Below, piece after piece: positions 1 through 13,436 of a stretch of DNA of 64,000 bases (positions are counted from its first letter, which is position 1; each line of letters begins with the position of its first letter). This DNA comes from Paraspadella gotoi (taxonomy: Eukaryota > Chaetognatha), in contig CM119263.1 in assembly GCA_051294375.1 (NCBI GenBank), forward strand, positions 29,910,099-29,974,098, in the 5' to 3' direction. The translations under genes and the position numbers were made by a program. Under the pieces are notes generated by a model that searched no databases, was not told the DNA's origin, and was given only the letters and a program-made list of their open reading frames with translations.

Positions 1-526
1 AAATTTGAGGATTTTCCCTTCTTAACAAATGAGTATCGAGCAACCAACTTTATGCAAGTTATGAGCATTTCTATTGTGTGACAGACCGACGTACAGACAT
101 ACCGACCGATAGACCGACAGACCGACCGAAAAGTGACTTGTCGTGTTGCTTCACTCGCGGCGCAACTAAAAAAGAGAAAAAAAGGAGAAAAAGGAGAAAA
201 AAGGAGGAAAAAGGAAAAGAGAAATATCCCATGAAGAGAATGATCCCATAGTCAGGCAGCGTAAAAGATGACGACGACGACGACGACGACGACAACGACG
301 ACTGAAAAAGAGCCGGACCGGATTTCTGTCACTTGTTTCGCTATTTATTATTATAATTTTTTTGAGCAAAAGAAAGCGGTCACTAAATATGTTTTACTTA
401 TATTTATATAGCATTACGATTGCCCAAAACTGTTTTAATTAAATTAAACTATAATATTTATTAATTTGTGAAAGTTTTCCCAACTCAAAAGACGGTTTCG
501 ATTTTAGTCGAAGAGGNNNNNNNNNN
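1..526. repeat. Dispersed repeat, copy 1 (GACC/GAC-rich)
   Basis: It starts at the window edge with AAATTTGAGGATTTTCCC and carries GACCGACN-type tetranucleotide repeats (about 82-135), a Pu-rich block, a (GAC)n tract (about 270-302), GAGCCGGACCGGATTT and a conserved 3' part to the gap at 517. The same order recurs at 3793-4480, so this is a mobile or duplicated unit. No coding potential was seen. Confidence 0.7.
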
Positions 527-1317
527 TGTTTCGCCGCAGTGACTGCATTATCACGTGTATTTTTAGTGACATATCATGACATGATATGACATGAAATGAN
601 NNNNNNNNNNNNNNNNNNNNNNNNAAATACACGGGCTAAGAAGATATTGTCATCATGTAGTCGTGTCATGTCGTTCAATGTCCATACTCATGTTGATCAA
701 AAGGGAAGATGCACGTGAAATTAAAGTCAACTGCGGCGCAAACTCATTGGAAGAACCGATCTTAATTTTTGGGGGTGTGAGATTGGTTTACTCCATGCTA
801 ATGGAGCTATCTTCCAAAGTCTCCCGCTCGAATGTTTAACATGGGCTTCTTGGAAGAATAAGAATTCTTTGTCTTTAAAAATTTAATTATCAACAAAATA
901 ATTCATGCGGAAAACACGTAAAAGGACTAAAGATTCGTGCTCATCTCTCTCCAAAGTTAATATAAAAATCAAATAAAAAATAAAAAGACGCAGGCGAACA
1001 ATTGGCCGAACCGCGACCAGATAGTTCACAAGCGGCAAATGTATGAGAGAAAGAGAGAGCACGGAATATTATAGGCAGAGCGAGCGCGTACTATTTTTCT
1101 CTCAGGGGGGAAAAACTAAATAGAAATTTGATTAGGTTCTGTTTCGCTGATTTATTTGGTGCAAAAAAACTCATAGAGGCAGACGAATGCTTTCAATCGT
1201 TGCATTGGTAGATCCTCGCATGCGAAAATAGAGATGCGTTGTCTTAAGGATATATACCACGAACACACCGATCATAGGAATAATTGATCAAGGCTAAATT
1301 AGATGCAGGTATGAAAC

Positions 1318-1354
1318 GAGAGAGAGAGAGAGAGAGAGAAGAAGAGGAAGAGCA

Positions 1355-1399
<45 letters not shown>

Positions 1400-3130
1400 A
1401 GAGCAGAGAGATTAGAGAGAAGAGAGAGAGGTCAGGTGCAGAAAATTAAGAAGGCAACTCGGGTTGCCAGTTAATTTACCCAAAGTCTGTCACGATTCTT
1501 GATCCCCGATTTCATCATTTTCATTTCGAGGAAGAAAACAACGAGTGACGACGTACGACGACACGCATAACGACGACTACGACGACGACCGACGACTACG
1601 ACGACGACGAACGACGACGCACGAACGACGCCGACGACGCTGAAATTTTTGTTTTCGCGATTTTCCTCTGGGGATTTTTTCCCCTCACCACTTTTCCTCT
1701 TCCCTCCGCCTCATATTGAAGAACAACAGTCGCGAGTTCGTCGTGAAAAAAGAAAGGGAGAGAAAAGATCTTCGGATTCTGAAAGACTTATATTCTCCCC
1801 TCCTCTTCCTCCTCCTCCTACTCTTAACTCCTCCTCCTCCCTCCTCCTCCTCCTTTCTCTTCACGCTCGATTCCTCTTTCGTCCGTAAAACTAAGGATTC
1901 TTTTCTCCGCTTAAAAAAAAGACTTTCTCTCTGTGATCACTCTCTTCTTCTCTTTCTCTCTCTCTCATCTCTCTCTCTCTCTGTCTCTCTCTCTCAGTCT
2001 CTCTCTCTCTCTTCTCTCTGCTACTCTCTCTCCCTCCTTTGACGCGCATTTCTCGCCTCGACGCGTTCATTTTTGGGTGCCGAACGCCGCTTCGTCGTTC
2101 GTTCGCTCGTCGTCGTTCCGTCGTCGTCCGTCGTCCCTCGTCGTCGTCGTCGTCTTTTCTTACAACTCGGGTCTCGGGCCTTCGAACAGTTGTCCGAGTT
2201 GGGATTTCACGGAAACAGCCTCCAATTTCTTTTCAACCATCTGTCACTGAACAGATGAACGTCTCGTTAAAACCTTAATTTATTCACATGAACTCTTTCG
2301 TCACACTTTAAACCTTCACGGAAATTCTTTTTTCCGTTTCGGAACATTAAACTGACCAAATTAAAACCGAATTTCCTTTATTTTCCTTAATTTTTTTTCC
2401 ATTTTCAGTTTTTGCGAACGTAAACGAAAAACCGGATTCTGTTTCTTAATCTGCCATTTTTATCACGAGACCGTTTTTTGGCTAATCACCCCAATTTTAT
2501 CAACCGAATGATCAAATCACCGACAAAGATTTTAAAATTAATCAAGAAAAAGTTTTATCAAATTCTCGTTCGAGCAGAGATCGAGCCAGGCGTCTTCTTA
2601 TCTCCTTACGTTAATTACAACGGCGCCCATCGCTGTCTCCCTCAGCGAGCCGTCGCCGATCTTCTCACTTTCCTCAGGCGACTCGGCGCCACACATCCAC
2701 CAATTCTTCCGGCGCAGAGACTGCATCTTCCCGACGCCGAGATTCTACACCGCGCGCCAAATTATCAGGGAGACCTTTCTTTGCCAAGGCGGCCCCCCTT
2801 GGGTCTCTACTCTCGTCTCCTCTCTCTCGTCTTCTCTCTCCTCTCGATTCTCTCATCTCTCTCTCATCCTCTTCTCTCTCTACCTCGCTCTCTCATTCCT
2901 CTCCATCTTCTCTCGTCCATAGCGCCGGTTCCGGCTCTCGCCTCACCAACCGATGCCTCGTCTAGGCAGCGCCGCCCGTCAAATCCTTGCACGGCGAGAA
3001 AGAACGCGGCCGGAGACGACCGAGATACCAACCGACAAAAGACGACCGACGAAAAACCGACGCCGGATGCGAGTGCAAGCCGACAAATCGTCGGCGCCGA
3101 ATTCCTGATTCGCCTGACGTGAAGCCGGAA
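1318..3130. other. Low-complexity and CpG-rich stretch without a supported gene
   Basis: Contains a (GA)n tract (1318-1430), (GAC)n (1556-1640), pyrimidine-rich sequence with (CT)n (1650-2035), then CG-rich sequence (2040-2200 and 2580-3120) unlike the AT-rich surroundings. A 214-codon plus-strand frame (2478-3122) spans it but shows no domain and runs through CT repeats. It may be a promoter or 5' UTR for a gene on the plus strand (see the possible exon at 3334). Confidence 0.4.
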
Positions 3131-3333
3131 GATTCGGAAAGGGGAAAAGAATAAATTGAATCTCGACGGATTTTAAATGAGATAAGAATAAAATATTTAA
3201 TAATAATTATTTAAAAAAAACGAGAATAAAAAATGTGACCGGAAACTTTGGTCCGACACTGCGAAACCTCGGGCGTCTTGAGAAAATCCTGTAAATTTTC
3301 CTCGCGCGGGTTGCGATCTGCCATTTTGGAACT

Positions 3334-3432
3334 AGGTGAAACAAGTCTTCAGTGATGCTCTGGTGGGTAATTCGCTCGTGGATGTGACTCCTTTCAATAC
3401 TGTGGATATGGGCCTGATCGATGTGACGCCGT
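3334..3432 (+). CDS. Possible exon, unknown product
   Basis: After a CTAG acceptor-like site the plus strand reads VKQVFSDALVGNSLVDVTPF followed by NTVDMGLIDVTPL, ending at a GTATTT donor-like site or, if read through, a stop about 40 bases later. It follows a CpG-rich, pyrimidine-rich region (1.6-3.1 kb) that could be a promoter or 5' UTR. I recognise no family and the evidence is only composition plus weak splice signals. Confidence 0.2.
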
Positions 3433-3792
3433 TGTATTTAATCTATTATATTTTTTTTGGAAATGATGTTGTTTAATAAGTATCAAGTATTGTGGTAAAT
3501 TAATTATTACTTTGTATTTATGAAAATAATAAGCAACCAAACATAAAATTTCCATTCATTTAATAGTTAAGAGCTATCAATTCACTGGACACATTTGGAC
3601 GGCTGCTTGGTGGTTTAAGGCCTTCAAGATCACCTTGCAAACTTTCAACAAAACTCTCTCTGTTGATTGTTTGTTCATCCCAAAGCATCTTGCTTCACTA
3701 TCAATGAATGGTATGACACGCACTGCATCGGAATTCCGTCTTTTGTTTTTTACAGTTTTAGGATTTCCTGAACGCGGCGCTAGTAGACACTT

Positions 3793-4207
3793 AAATTTGA
3801 GGATTTTCCCTTCTTAACAAATGAGTATCGAGTAACCAATTTTATGCAAGTTATGAGCATTTCTAACATGAGACAGACCGACGGAAAGACATACCGACCG
3901 ACCGACAGACCGACCGAAAAGTGACTTGTCGTATTGCTTCACGAGTATTCGCGGCGCAACTAAATAGGAGAAAAAAAGGAGAAAAAAGGAGAAAAAAGGA
4001 GGAAAAAGGAAAAGAGAAATATNNNNNNNNNNNNNNNNNNNNNNNNNNNNNNNNNNNNNNNNNNNNNNNNNNNNNNNNNNNNNNNNNNNNNNNNNNNNNN
4101 NNNNNNNNNNNNNNNNNNNNNNNNNNNNNNNNNNNNNNNNNNNNNNNNNNNNNNNNNNNNNNNNNNNNNNNNNNNNNNNNNNNNNNNNNNNNNNNNNNNN
4201 NNNNNNN

Positions 4208-4239
<32 letters not shown>

Positions 4240-4480
4240 ACGGCTGAAAAAGAGCCGGACCGGATTTCCGTCACTTGTTTCGCTATATAATAATAATTTT
4301 TTTAAAAATTTGTTTGAGCGAAAGAAAGCGGTCACTAAATATATTTTACTTTATTGCTTTAGCAGTACGATTGCCCAAAACTGTTTAAATTAAATATAAT
4401 TACAATTTAGAAAAATTATTAATTTGTGAAAGTTTTCCCAACTCAAAAGCCGGTTTTAATTTTAGTCGAAGAGGCGTTAC
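3793..4480. repeat. Dispersed repeat, copy 2, interrupted by a gap
   Basis: Near-identical to the first 520 bases of the window, with the gap 4023-4207 falling just before the (GAC)n tract. Open frames here come from microsatellite and N sequence and are not genes. Confidence 0.7.
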
Positions 4481-5220
4481 TTTTCGATGTGAAGAATGAC
4501 ATTTTCGACATCATCGTCTCCGCATCTTGCCGCAGACTCTAGCGCTACTGCCGCCGTCGCCGCCGCCGCCGTCGCCCCTTTCTACCGCCTCTCCGCCTGG
4601 CATAGCGGAGACTAATGTCCGTAAATACATAATGGGCCGCAGCAAGAAAGATGCCTCTTTGGTTTGACGGGGCAGAACCANNNNNNNNNNNNNNNNNNNN
4701 NNNNNNNNNNNNNNNNNNNNNNNNNNNNNNNNNNNNNNNNNNNNNNNNNNNNNNNNNNNNNNNNNNNNNNNNNNNNNNNNNNNNNNNNNNNNNNNNNNNN
4801 NNNNNNNNNNNNNNNNNNNNNNNNNNNNNNNNNNNNNNNNNNNNNNNNNNNNNNNNNNNNNNNNNNNNNNNNNNNNNNNNNNNNNNNNNNNNNNNNNNNN
4901 NNNNNNNNNNNNNNNNNNNNNNNNNNNNNTGAAAAGAGAAATGAATTGAAAAAAATGGATTGAATTGAAAAGGAATAAGTGGAAGAAATTGGTGGAAAAT
5001 ACGTAGAAAGTGTAAAGAGAAATGAAAAAGAGGAAATGGAAAAGAGAAAAAAGGAAATGGAAATATAAAGAAAAGAGGAAATGGAAATCCCCATCCCCGC
5101 TCTCCCTTCTCCTTCCCCATACCCGCTCCCCCTTCTCCCTTTCCCTTCCCCCTCTCCTTCTCCCTACCCTCTTCCCCTTCCACCTTCCCCTTTCCCCCAG
5201 AATCGAAAGAAGGAAAGAAT
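4481..5220. other. Gap-split simple-sequence stretch
   Basis: Holds a GC-rich segment with GCC/GTC triplets (4545-4600), the gap 4681-4929, then A/G-rich sequence and a CCCTTCTCC-type pyrimidine tract (5090-5200). I see no gene. Confidence 0.5.
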
Positions 5221-5242
5221 TGGAGCGAAAAAAGGGAGGAGC

Positions 5243-5575
5243 GATGCTGCGATCTGAGAAGAATGTGAAGACAGAAATGCGATCAAATGGAAATATGATG
5301 CGATCTGAGAATAATGTGAAGATAGAGATGCGATCAAAGGGAAATTTTATGCGATATAAGGAGAATGTGAAGATAGAGATGCGATCAAAGAGAAATGTTA
5401 TGCGATATAAGAAGAATGTGTAGACGGAGTTGCAAACAAAGGGAAATATGACGTGATCTAAAAAGAAAATGAAGACAGGGTGGGATCACAGGGAAATGTG
5501 ATGCGATCAAAGGGAAATGTGATACAATCTGTGTAGAAATGTGAAAACAAAGATGCGATCAAAAGTTTTTATAAA
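5243..5575. repeat. 51-bp minisatellite, about 6 units
   Basis: Units start GCGATCTGAGAAGAATGTGA and repeat every 51 bases, with later units degraded. Because 51 is a multiple of 3, the array keeps one plus-strand frame open over three and a half units as a 17-residue repeat (MRSEKNVKTEMRSNGNM type). No start context, splice sites or homologue support a protein. Confidence 0.8.
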
Positions 5576-6041
5576 CAAAATGGATCAATAGACAGAGTTG
5601 GTCGGCCTTGACCGTCTATAGGTCCATGTATTTACGATCAAGTAATTTGTGACACTGAATAAAACTATCTTGAAATATATTTGATGAAAAAAGATAACAT
5701 GAATCCACGATGCAATCAGTGAAAAACACAACATGAAATGAATTACTCATAGTGCTATCTGTGTAGAAATGCGAAGACAAAGATGCCATCCAAAAAATAT
5801 TTGAATCGATCTGTGAAAACACTTAACAGTTAACAGCCAACAGTTAAAACGAAATGCTATTCACATTAATATTAATATTAACGATTATGAGGTTTGGCGT
5901 AGCAAAGTGGCTTTAGTTAGTGGTGATGGAAAATAACTATGGAAAGTGGCAATGGGAGATGGCAAATGGCAATGGGCGCTGGAAGGCTCCGTTACGAGGG
6001 GAAAGCGTCAACAAAGTCAGTGATTAACGATTCGAAACAGA

Positions 6042-6240
6042 GAAGAGACAGAGAGAGAGAGAGAGGAGAGAGAGGGGAAGAGAGAGAGAGAGAGAGAGAC
6101 GAAGAGAGAGTGAGAGAGAGAGAGAGAGTAGAGAGAGATCGTGAGGGAACAAAGACAAGAGAACGAGAGAGAGAGAGGAGAGAGAGAGCGAGAGAGATGA
6201 GAAAGAGAGAAGAGACATGAGAGGAACGAGAGAGACAGAG
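6042..6240. repeat. Imperfect (GA)n microsatellite
   Basis: About 200 bases of GAGAGA with scattered C, T and A. It directly precedes the duplicated block beginning near 6245, as the GA tract at 10962 precedes the other copy. Confidence 0.85.
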
Positions 6241-6244
6241 AGCG

Positions 6245-9200
6245 TTGAGAATAAAAAAAGGAACCAAAGGGAGAAGTGGCCATCAGTCTTCTCAATTTGA
6301 GGCTGCCGAGTCGCTCAAGGTCTTCGCCTCGGACCGAACGCCTCTCTACTTGTTAGAGGTAATGGAAAGGGGAGGTGAGTTGCGGTGGAGAGGGGCGAGG
6401 GAAAGTGAGGATGGCGTGAGGACACATGTTTTTTAGACAAGTTTGGAAGTAAAAACATAGGTTAAAGTGAGGAAAAAGTCAGAAAAGACAGAGGTAAGAG
6501 AAAGAGAGAGAAAAGAGCAAAAAAAGACAGAGGAAAAAAGTAAAAGAGGACAGAAAAATAATTGTAAGGAAAGGATTTAAGGCAAAGAAAAGAAGCTGGA
6601 TTTTGAATGAAATGTAATTCTTGAAATGAATCTTTAGGCTTTTCACTATTATATGTAGTTTAATATTAGATTTCTGACTCTATAATAATTTGAAGATAAG
6701 TGTTTCAGTTAGTTTTAGTCCATTTCCCCTAGCTATTACGTAAAAAAACTTAAAATAGTGGTGCAGGACTTTCAAAACGAGATATGGGTGGAGAAAGAGA
6801 TCAGCAGAAGATGAGGAGAGAGACGAGAGAGAGAGAGAGAGAGAGAGAAGGAGAGAGGAGAGAGACGAGAAGAGGAGCAAGGAAGAGGGACAAGAAATAA
6901 AAGCAGAAAAAAGTAGTTTGAGAATATAACTCACCCCAAACAGCAGACCCACCAGAAGAGAAGAGAGAGAGAGAGAGAGAGAACGAGAGTGACAAGCAGA
7001 GGAGCACCCAGAAGAGAGAGAGAATAGAAATTTTTCACTGGGTAATCATCATCATCATCCTCCATTCTGACTCTCTCATTCGAACGACATCCAACAACGA
7101 TTTCAATTGAACTTCTCTTCGGCTGTCAGCAATCTCCCTCTCATCGTCTCGCAACCTCGGATGCGAATTGCCACATCAGCAAACAAGAAGTCGCGAAATC
7201 TTTGACCAAAAAATACCCTATCCGCACTTTCTCTTTTCTTTTTCTATTTTTTCTCCTATTCTTTTTCTTTCCTCTTTCTTTCTCTATCTTCTTCTCTCGC
7301 TCTCTATTTCGTTTCTTTTCCTTGTTTGCTTTTCTTTTGCAAGCTCAACTCAAAATTTCCAGTTGCCTTTTCTTTAGGATTCTCGAATTTCTTACACACA
7401 AGTAGTACTTATATTAGTTTTTTCATAAAGGAATAGCCTTTGTTAAATATATTCGATAATTTTTTTTTTTACTTTTTATAAATAGAAGTTTTGTAATTTC
7501 CTTTCTAGCTTGAGATTGAATCTACTACGTAATTAAATTTCAACTAGGGCGGATAGGGTTCAAAACTTTAGGAGTCTTGAAGTCTAAAACTCTTAGGTAA
7601 AAAAAGAAACATTTTTTAAAAAAATTCGATTTCTAATTCTTTTATTGTCATTGCTATTACAAAATTACACATATACTGGATTATAATATAAAAATGTTGT
7701 TTTCTATAATACATATCTTAACTTTTTTAAAAAGGATTCTGAAGTACGGAGAGCATAGTAAATGTTTAAAAATAAAAATTTTTAACATACAAATTCAAAC
7801 AATCAAAGTATTGTATGTTTTCTTGGTCAAAATCAAAGAAAAAAAAATTAAAAAAATTGACTGATATGATGATTATAAATAAAAAAAAGAGAGAAAATGT
7901 GCAACGTAGAATTTTGTAATTTAACATAAACGATTTTTATTAGAGTTGGACATGTTTCGGCTTTAGCTTATTTCAAACCTTCATACCAGCATTAGTGAAA
8001 TTCATAATAAATTTTGGATCGCAAAAAGAAGAGGTGTACAAGAGATCTGAGGGCAGATGGAGAGATGAGAAGAGGTTAACAAGTTTTTCCGTTCTCAACA
8101 CAAGTGGTGAGGTTACCAGAATAAGTGGCCCAGATGTCGAATGGACATGAGAAGGGTATGAAGACGATTGACGACAGTTGAAAAGAATGAAACACGTAAG
8201 AGAGAGAGAGGGAAGAAAGAGAAACAAAAACACAGTAGATAAAATATAATTATAAAATACGTTTTTGCAATGTACCAACAATTAGAAAAGTTTGAAAACT
8301 AACATGGAGAATATTTAAAACATTTTAAACCCTAGTAGATAAAATAAGTTAGCTAAGGGAATCAGTTACTAGGTGAAAATAATTAATGAAAGAGAAAATA
8401 GTTTTATGTTTTCAAATATTTTTACAACATCTTTGATCAAATATCGAAAAAACAGAGATTAATCCTTGTGTTAGACATGGCAACTTTTTGCAAAGCTACC
8501 TTTGATATCGATTGAAAATAAAAAAACCAAAAAAAAATTCGCCTTTTCTAATTTTATAAAATAAATAAGTTAATATAAATGAAATAGGAGTAACATATAT
8601 TTGATAAAAAATATTGCCTATTCAATATTTTTTTAAAAATTCTGAACATTTTAAAACAGAGACTGGCTTAATTCAAGCATTTTCTTAACCACCTTACCTA
8701 TCTCTCCGCCACATACTGTATTAGTATCATCTCATAGATAACAAATTAAAACTGATTTACCTAAATTTTAAAAAATATAATAAATGTTCACCAATAACAA
8801 CCAAAGGATTAAGTTCTATTATAACACAGAAATTTTCCAAAAAAGAATTGCCTAAAAAAAAAAGAATAAGGAAAATTAGTTCATATTTTCCTAAAGAGTA
8901 TAGGTTAATGTACGGTCGGGTTAATGGAAGCTTAGCGTTATCGATAGGCAGATTAAGCACGTTAGGGAACTTCGTTAGTGATTAGTTTTTGGGTGAAGAA
9001 TGTGGAAAGGTGAACAGAAAAACAACGGAAATCAAGGAAAGAGGAGAAGGAAAGAAAAAATAACAAAACCGTAGCTGAGCGGCCCATTTATTTTTTACCA
9101 CTTCTAGTCAAACGAAAGGGCCAAAAGATTAAAAACCGAGGTTTTTTTATATCTTTTTTTCAGAAACGAAATCGATTAAGCACTTGCCAAAAAAAAACTC

Positions 9201-10936
9201 ATAACCATTACTAGATGTCTATTCCTAAAGAAACATATAAAAAATTGTCCGGGAAAAACCCTAAAGCTTGGTCTGCAAAAACAACAATCGGAGGTAGGCT
9301 AAAAAACCTCGCCATGACTGCGTGCGAAATTAACAGACTACCTTAGTCAATAAAAATTTGAGATCGAACAGGACATTCTATACTTTGTTCTCCGTTCTTA
9401 TCCCTCACATGAAACTTAAAAACCCAAAAACACTTAACTTAACAAGGCAGTAAAAGAAACAAGGACAAAAACCAACCTACATCTTCCTCATAAACAACAA
9501 CTGCATTCTTTACAACAAACAATGCCTTACCGAACATGCTTAAAAAAGCAATAGTGTTTGTGAGACATTCGACTGTAACGTCGTTCGTCGTCGTTTTTCG
9601 TCTCCAACTCATCATGCCCTCGTTTGAACCTAGCCTATTTGGATGAAAAGTTTAAATTAAACAGCTTCTATCGTCGCGTCGTCGTCGTCGTCGTCCGTCA
9701 AGTCACAACTAACCTACTTTCGTTTTTTTTGAGTTGGTTAGAGGAATTTTCTATGCAGTTTATCACAATTTGTCGTTATATCTCAACAGTCGCTCCCCTC
9801 ACTTATCATCGTTTTTCCTTCAATCCCTTGTCAGATTGTCCGTCGTCCGTCGTCTGTATGCGGAGTCGGTCGTCCGTCGAGTCGTCCCCCGCAGTCTCTT
9901 CTTTTCCTTTGTTACGAAAGGAAAACGTCAAAAAGCGCGGTCATATTGCACGATAAAAAAAGTCAACGTGATCAACTCTCAGTCATGGTAAGATAGTCAA
10001 GATTTTTCACAAAAGACTCCCAAGCTCACGCGTGAATTTCGTTTTCATTTGTTGACCCAGAAACTGTTGAAGAGTCCAACGAAATTTACCGATCGACGAG
10101 TCAGTGAAGGAAAGGAATAAAAGTTGGAAGCTCAAAGTCACAGCCAATTGAAAAGTAAAAAAAAGCGCTAAGGAAAGCTTGAAGCCTGAAACTATAGCTG
10201 ACAGGAAAATGTCTATTTGATTAGAAAAAGTATGTCATCAAGTAATAATTAGAACAACCCCTTCATACGAAGATCGATAATGGAATGAATTTGCAAGCGG
10301 TTAAATTATAGGAGAAAGTGATTGTTTAAATTTATAAAACATTAAAAATCATTATTCTTAACATTGAGAGGACATAACGAATTTTTTAATTCACATATTT
10401 AACAATTTTATTTCTCACACAGAAAAAACTTGGTTCTCTCTTTTAAAAAAACCTATCACAAACAACTTTTAACTTTAGGATTCACTCCTCTTCTGTTTTT
10501 TTTCTTGTTTCCTTTTCTCTCTTTCTTAGTTATCGTTCTTGTTCTCTTTTTCTTCTGCTTTTTCTCTTACTTTTTTCCTGCACGTGATTTTGGTGTCTTT
10601 TCCTTTTTTTCTACATGTCTTGCTACGTACTTTTTTCTTCCCACTTATTATTTTCGCTCTTGGCTTTATCTTTCTTGTTGTCCTCTACTTTTCTTTATCT
10701 CTTTTCCTTTGATGTGTGAGTGAGGCGTGTCATTTCGCCATCTACTTCTTTTATCTTTCCCGTTTCCACGCTCTTTAATCTCACAGCAGTCCATGCCATA
10801 TGGACCGCACTTTTTTTTCTTTTTTATTTTCTTTTCTTTCTTTTTTTTTCTGTTTTATGTTTTCTTTTTTTTCTTTTCTCTCGTGTCTTCTTTTTAATGT
10901 ATCACCACACACCTTGTTCTAATATCAGCAGACTTC
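6245..10936. repeat. Long duplicated block, copy A (divergent)
   Basis: Ordered similarity to 10962-15110 throughout: CTTCTCAATTTGAGGCTGCC at 6288, ATCATCATCATCATCCTCC at 7045, a hammerhead-like motif near 7945, TGATTAG near 8980, the TCGTCGTC blocks near 9590-9700, and TTTAGGATTCACTCC near 10472. Differences are dense small indels and substitutions. No convincing gene lies inside; frames here are microsatellite translations. Confidence 0.75.
7940..7998 (-). ncRNA. Degenerate hammerhead motif
   Basis: Aligns with the motif at 12545-12615. The GCCGAAACATGTC half is intact but the first core half reads CTGGTATGA instead of CTGATGA, and stem II has extra bases. Likely inactive or mis-sequenced. 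Confidence 0.4.
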
Positions 10937-12544
10937 NNNNNNNNNNNNNNNNNNNNNNNNNGAGAGAGAGAGAGAGAGAGAGAGGTGAAAAAAAAGGAAC
11001 AAAGGGAGGGAAAGTTCGGCATCAGTCTTCCAATTTGAGGCTGCGAGTCGCTCAAGGTCTTCGCCGCCGACGCCTCTCTACTTGTTAGAGGTAATGGAAA
11101 GGGGGAGCTGAGGTGTTGAGGTTGAGAGGCGGCGAGGCGAAAGTGAGGATCGGGTGAAGACACCAATGTTGTTTGACAAGTTTGGAAAGTAAAACAAGGC
11201 GCTTAAAGTGAGGAAAAAAGTCTGAAAGAAAGAGGAAGAGAAAAGCAAGAGAAAAAAGAGAGAAAAGAGGGACAGAAAAAATACGTAAAAGTAGACAGAA
11301 AAAATAATTGAAGGAAAGGATTTAAGGAAAGAAAAAGAAGCTTGGATTTTGAAATGTTAATTTGAAATGATCTTTAGGTTATTCACTAGTTTAATGTAGT
11401 TTAATTATTAATATTCGACTTCATAATAATAAAATAATGTATTCAGTTAGTTTTGCTCTTATCCCTAGGCTATTACGTAAAAAACTTTAAAATGTTGGTG
11501 CAGGACGTTTCTGTTCGAATGGGTGGAAAAGAGAGAGCAGCTGAGAGAGAGAGAGACTAGAGAGAGAGAAGAGATGGAGAGAGAGAGGAGAGAGAGCCTG
11601 AAGAGAGAGGAGAGAAGAGAGAGAGAGAGAAGAGCGAGAGGAGAGAGACAGAGAGAGAAATAAAACAGCCAGAAAAAAGTAGGTGAGATAAAGTAGAAGA
11701 GAGAGAGAGAAGAGAGAGAGTAGGAGAGAGAGAGAGAGAGAGAGCAGAGAGAATGAGATTTTGTTTTTCACGATGGCTGTAATTCATCATCATCATCCTC
11801 TCATTCTCTCTCCTCATCAAACGAAATCTCCGATTTGCAATGACTCTCTCCTTCAATCTCCCTCTCAATCTCTCCAACTCTCGGATGAATTCCAATCTAG
11901 ACAATTCGCAAATATTGACCAAGAAATTCGCTCGTTTCTCTCTTTTCTTTTTCTTTCTCTTTCTTCTCTTTTCTTTTTCTATTTCTTATTCTTCTTTTTC
12001 TTTTCTTTTTAACTCAAAATTCAATTGCCTTTTCGTTTATGGCATTTTTCGAATTTTAACACAATATGTACCTTTATATTAATTATTTTATTGCATACAA
12101 GAAAGCCTTTTTTTTTCGATATTTTTTTTCTTTAAAAGTTTTGTTAATTTTCTCTCTATGTAGAAATCTACTATTGAAATTAAATTCATTAGCGGGCGGG
12201 CGCTTCAAAAACTTTTAGTCTTGAGTCACTTTTTAGGTAAAAAAAGAATTTATTTAAAAAAGTTTCGATTTTAATGCTTTTATTGTTGCTAATTAAAAAT
12301 TACAATATTTACTTAATATAATTGATAAAAATTGTGTTTTAATCAATCTTAACTTTTTTTGATGGATTCTGCCATAGGAAGCATAAAAATTTAAATAAAA
12401 AAAATTTTAACACAAGATTCAAATAATATTTATGTTTTCTGCGTCAAAATAAGAAAACAGTAATAAAATTATCGAAAATTGATGATTGATGATGATTATA
12501 AATAGTTTTTTCATGAGAGCAAAGAATTTTGAATTTAACAACGA

Positions 12545-12615
12545 TTTTTTATTAGTAGTTGCGACATGTTTCGGCTTGCCTTATTTTCAAGCCTTCATCA
12601 GCATACTGACATTTC
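12545..12615 (-). ncRNA. Hammerhead ribozyme-like motif
   Basis: On the minus strand: the core CTGATGA, stem II GGCTTG/CAAGCC (perfect 6 bp), GAAA, a palindromic ACATGT stem III and the cleavage triplet GTC. This is the minimal type I hammerhead arrangement known from Penelope-like elements and retrozymes. Stem I pairing is weak here, perhaps because of sequence errors. The motif at 7945-7995 is a degraded version in copy A. Confidence 0.65.
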
Positions 12616-13436
12616 AATAATAAATTTGTTGCAAAAGAAAGAGTGTGAGAGGAGAGAGAGAGACAGAGAGAGAGAGAGAGGGTAAAAGTTTTATTCAACA
12701 AATGTGTGAGACAGAATAGTTGGCATCAGATGTCGAGAACAGGTTTAAGGTGAGGACAGATTGAGTGAGTTGTTGAAAAGATAGGAAACTTGTTAAAGAG
12801 AGAGAGAGAGAGAGAGAGTTGAGAGAGAGAAAACAAAAACAACAGAGATAAATAAATAATAAAGATACATTTTTGCAATTGGTACAACACAAAGCATAAA
12901 GGAGTTTGAAAAACTTAACATTTGGAGAAAATTTTAACATTTAACTACGTGAATAAAATAAGTAATTAGCTTAAGGATAGTTAAGTGAAATGATATGAAA
13001 TATGAAAGGAAATAGTTTTTCTAGTTTTTTCATATTTTTTACACCACTATGATCAAAAATATCGAAAAACATGAATTATACTTTGTGTAGACCACTTTTG
13101 CAAGCCTACCTGAATCCTGATCTTAAAAATTAAAAAAATCCAAAAAAAAATTAATTAGCCTTTTCTATATTATAAATAAATATTAAAAAAAATTAAAATA
13201 TGGACAGTAAATATTAATAAAAATTGCCTATTCAAATTTTTTAAAAAATGCGTCTACAATTTCGTTTGAGCAGGTGCTTAATTCAAAATTTCTTAACACC
13301 CTTACTGAGTTAGTCTCCCCCTACTCTCTAGTTCTAATCAGAAACAAAGAAAACTAACTTTTCCTAAATGTTAAGAAGATAAAAATTCACAACTATACTT
13401 TGGTTAAATAAGCTAAGTTCTATTTAAAAAAGTCGG

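Noticed and set aside
2478-3122. 214-codon plus-strand open frame
   Set aside because: Runs through CT-rich low-complexity sequence, begins at a non-ATG codon, has no domain and no splice context.
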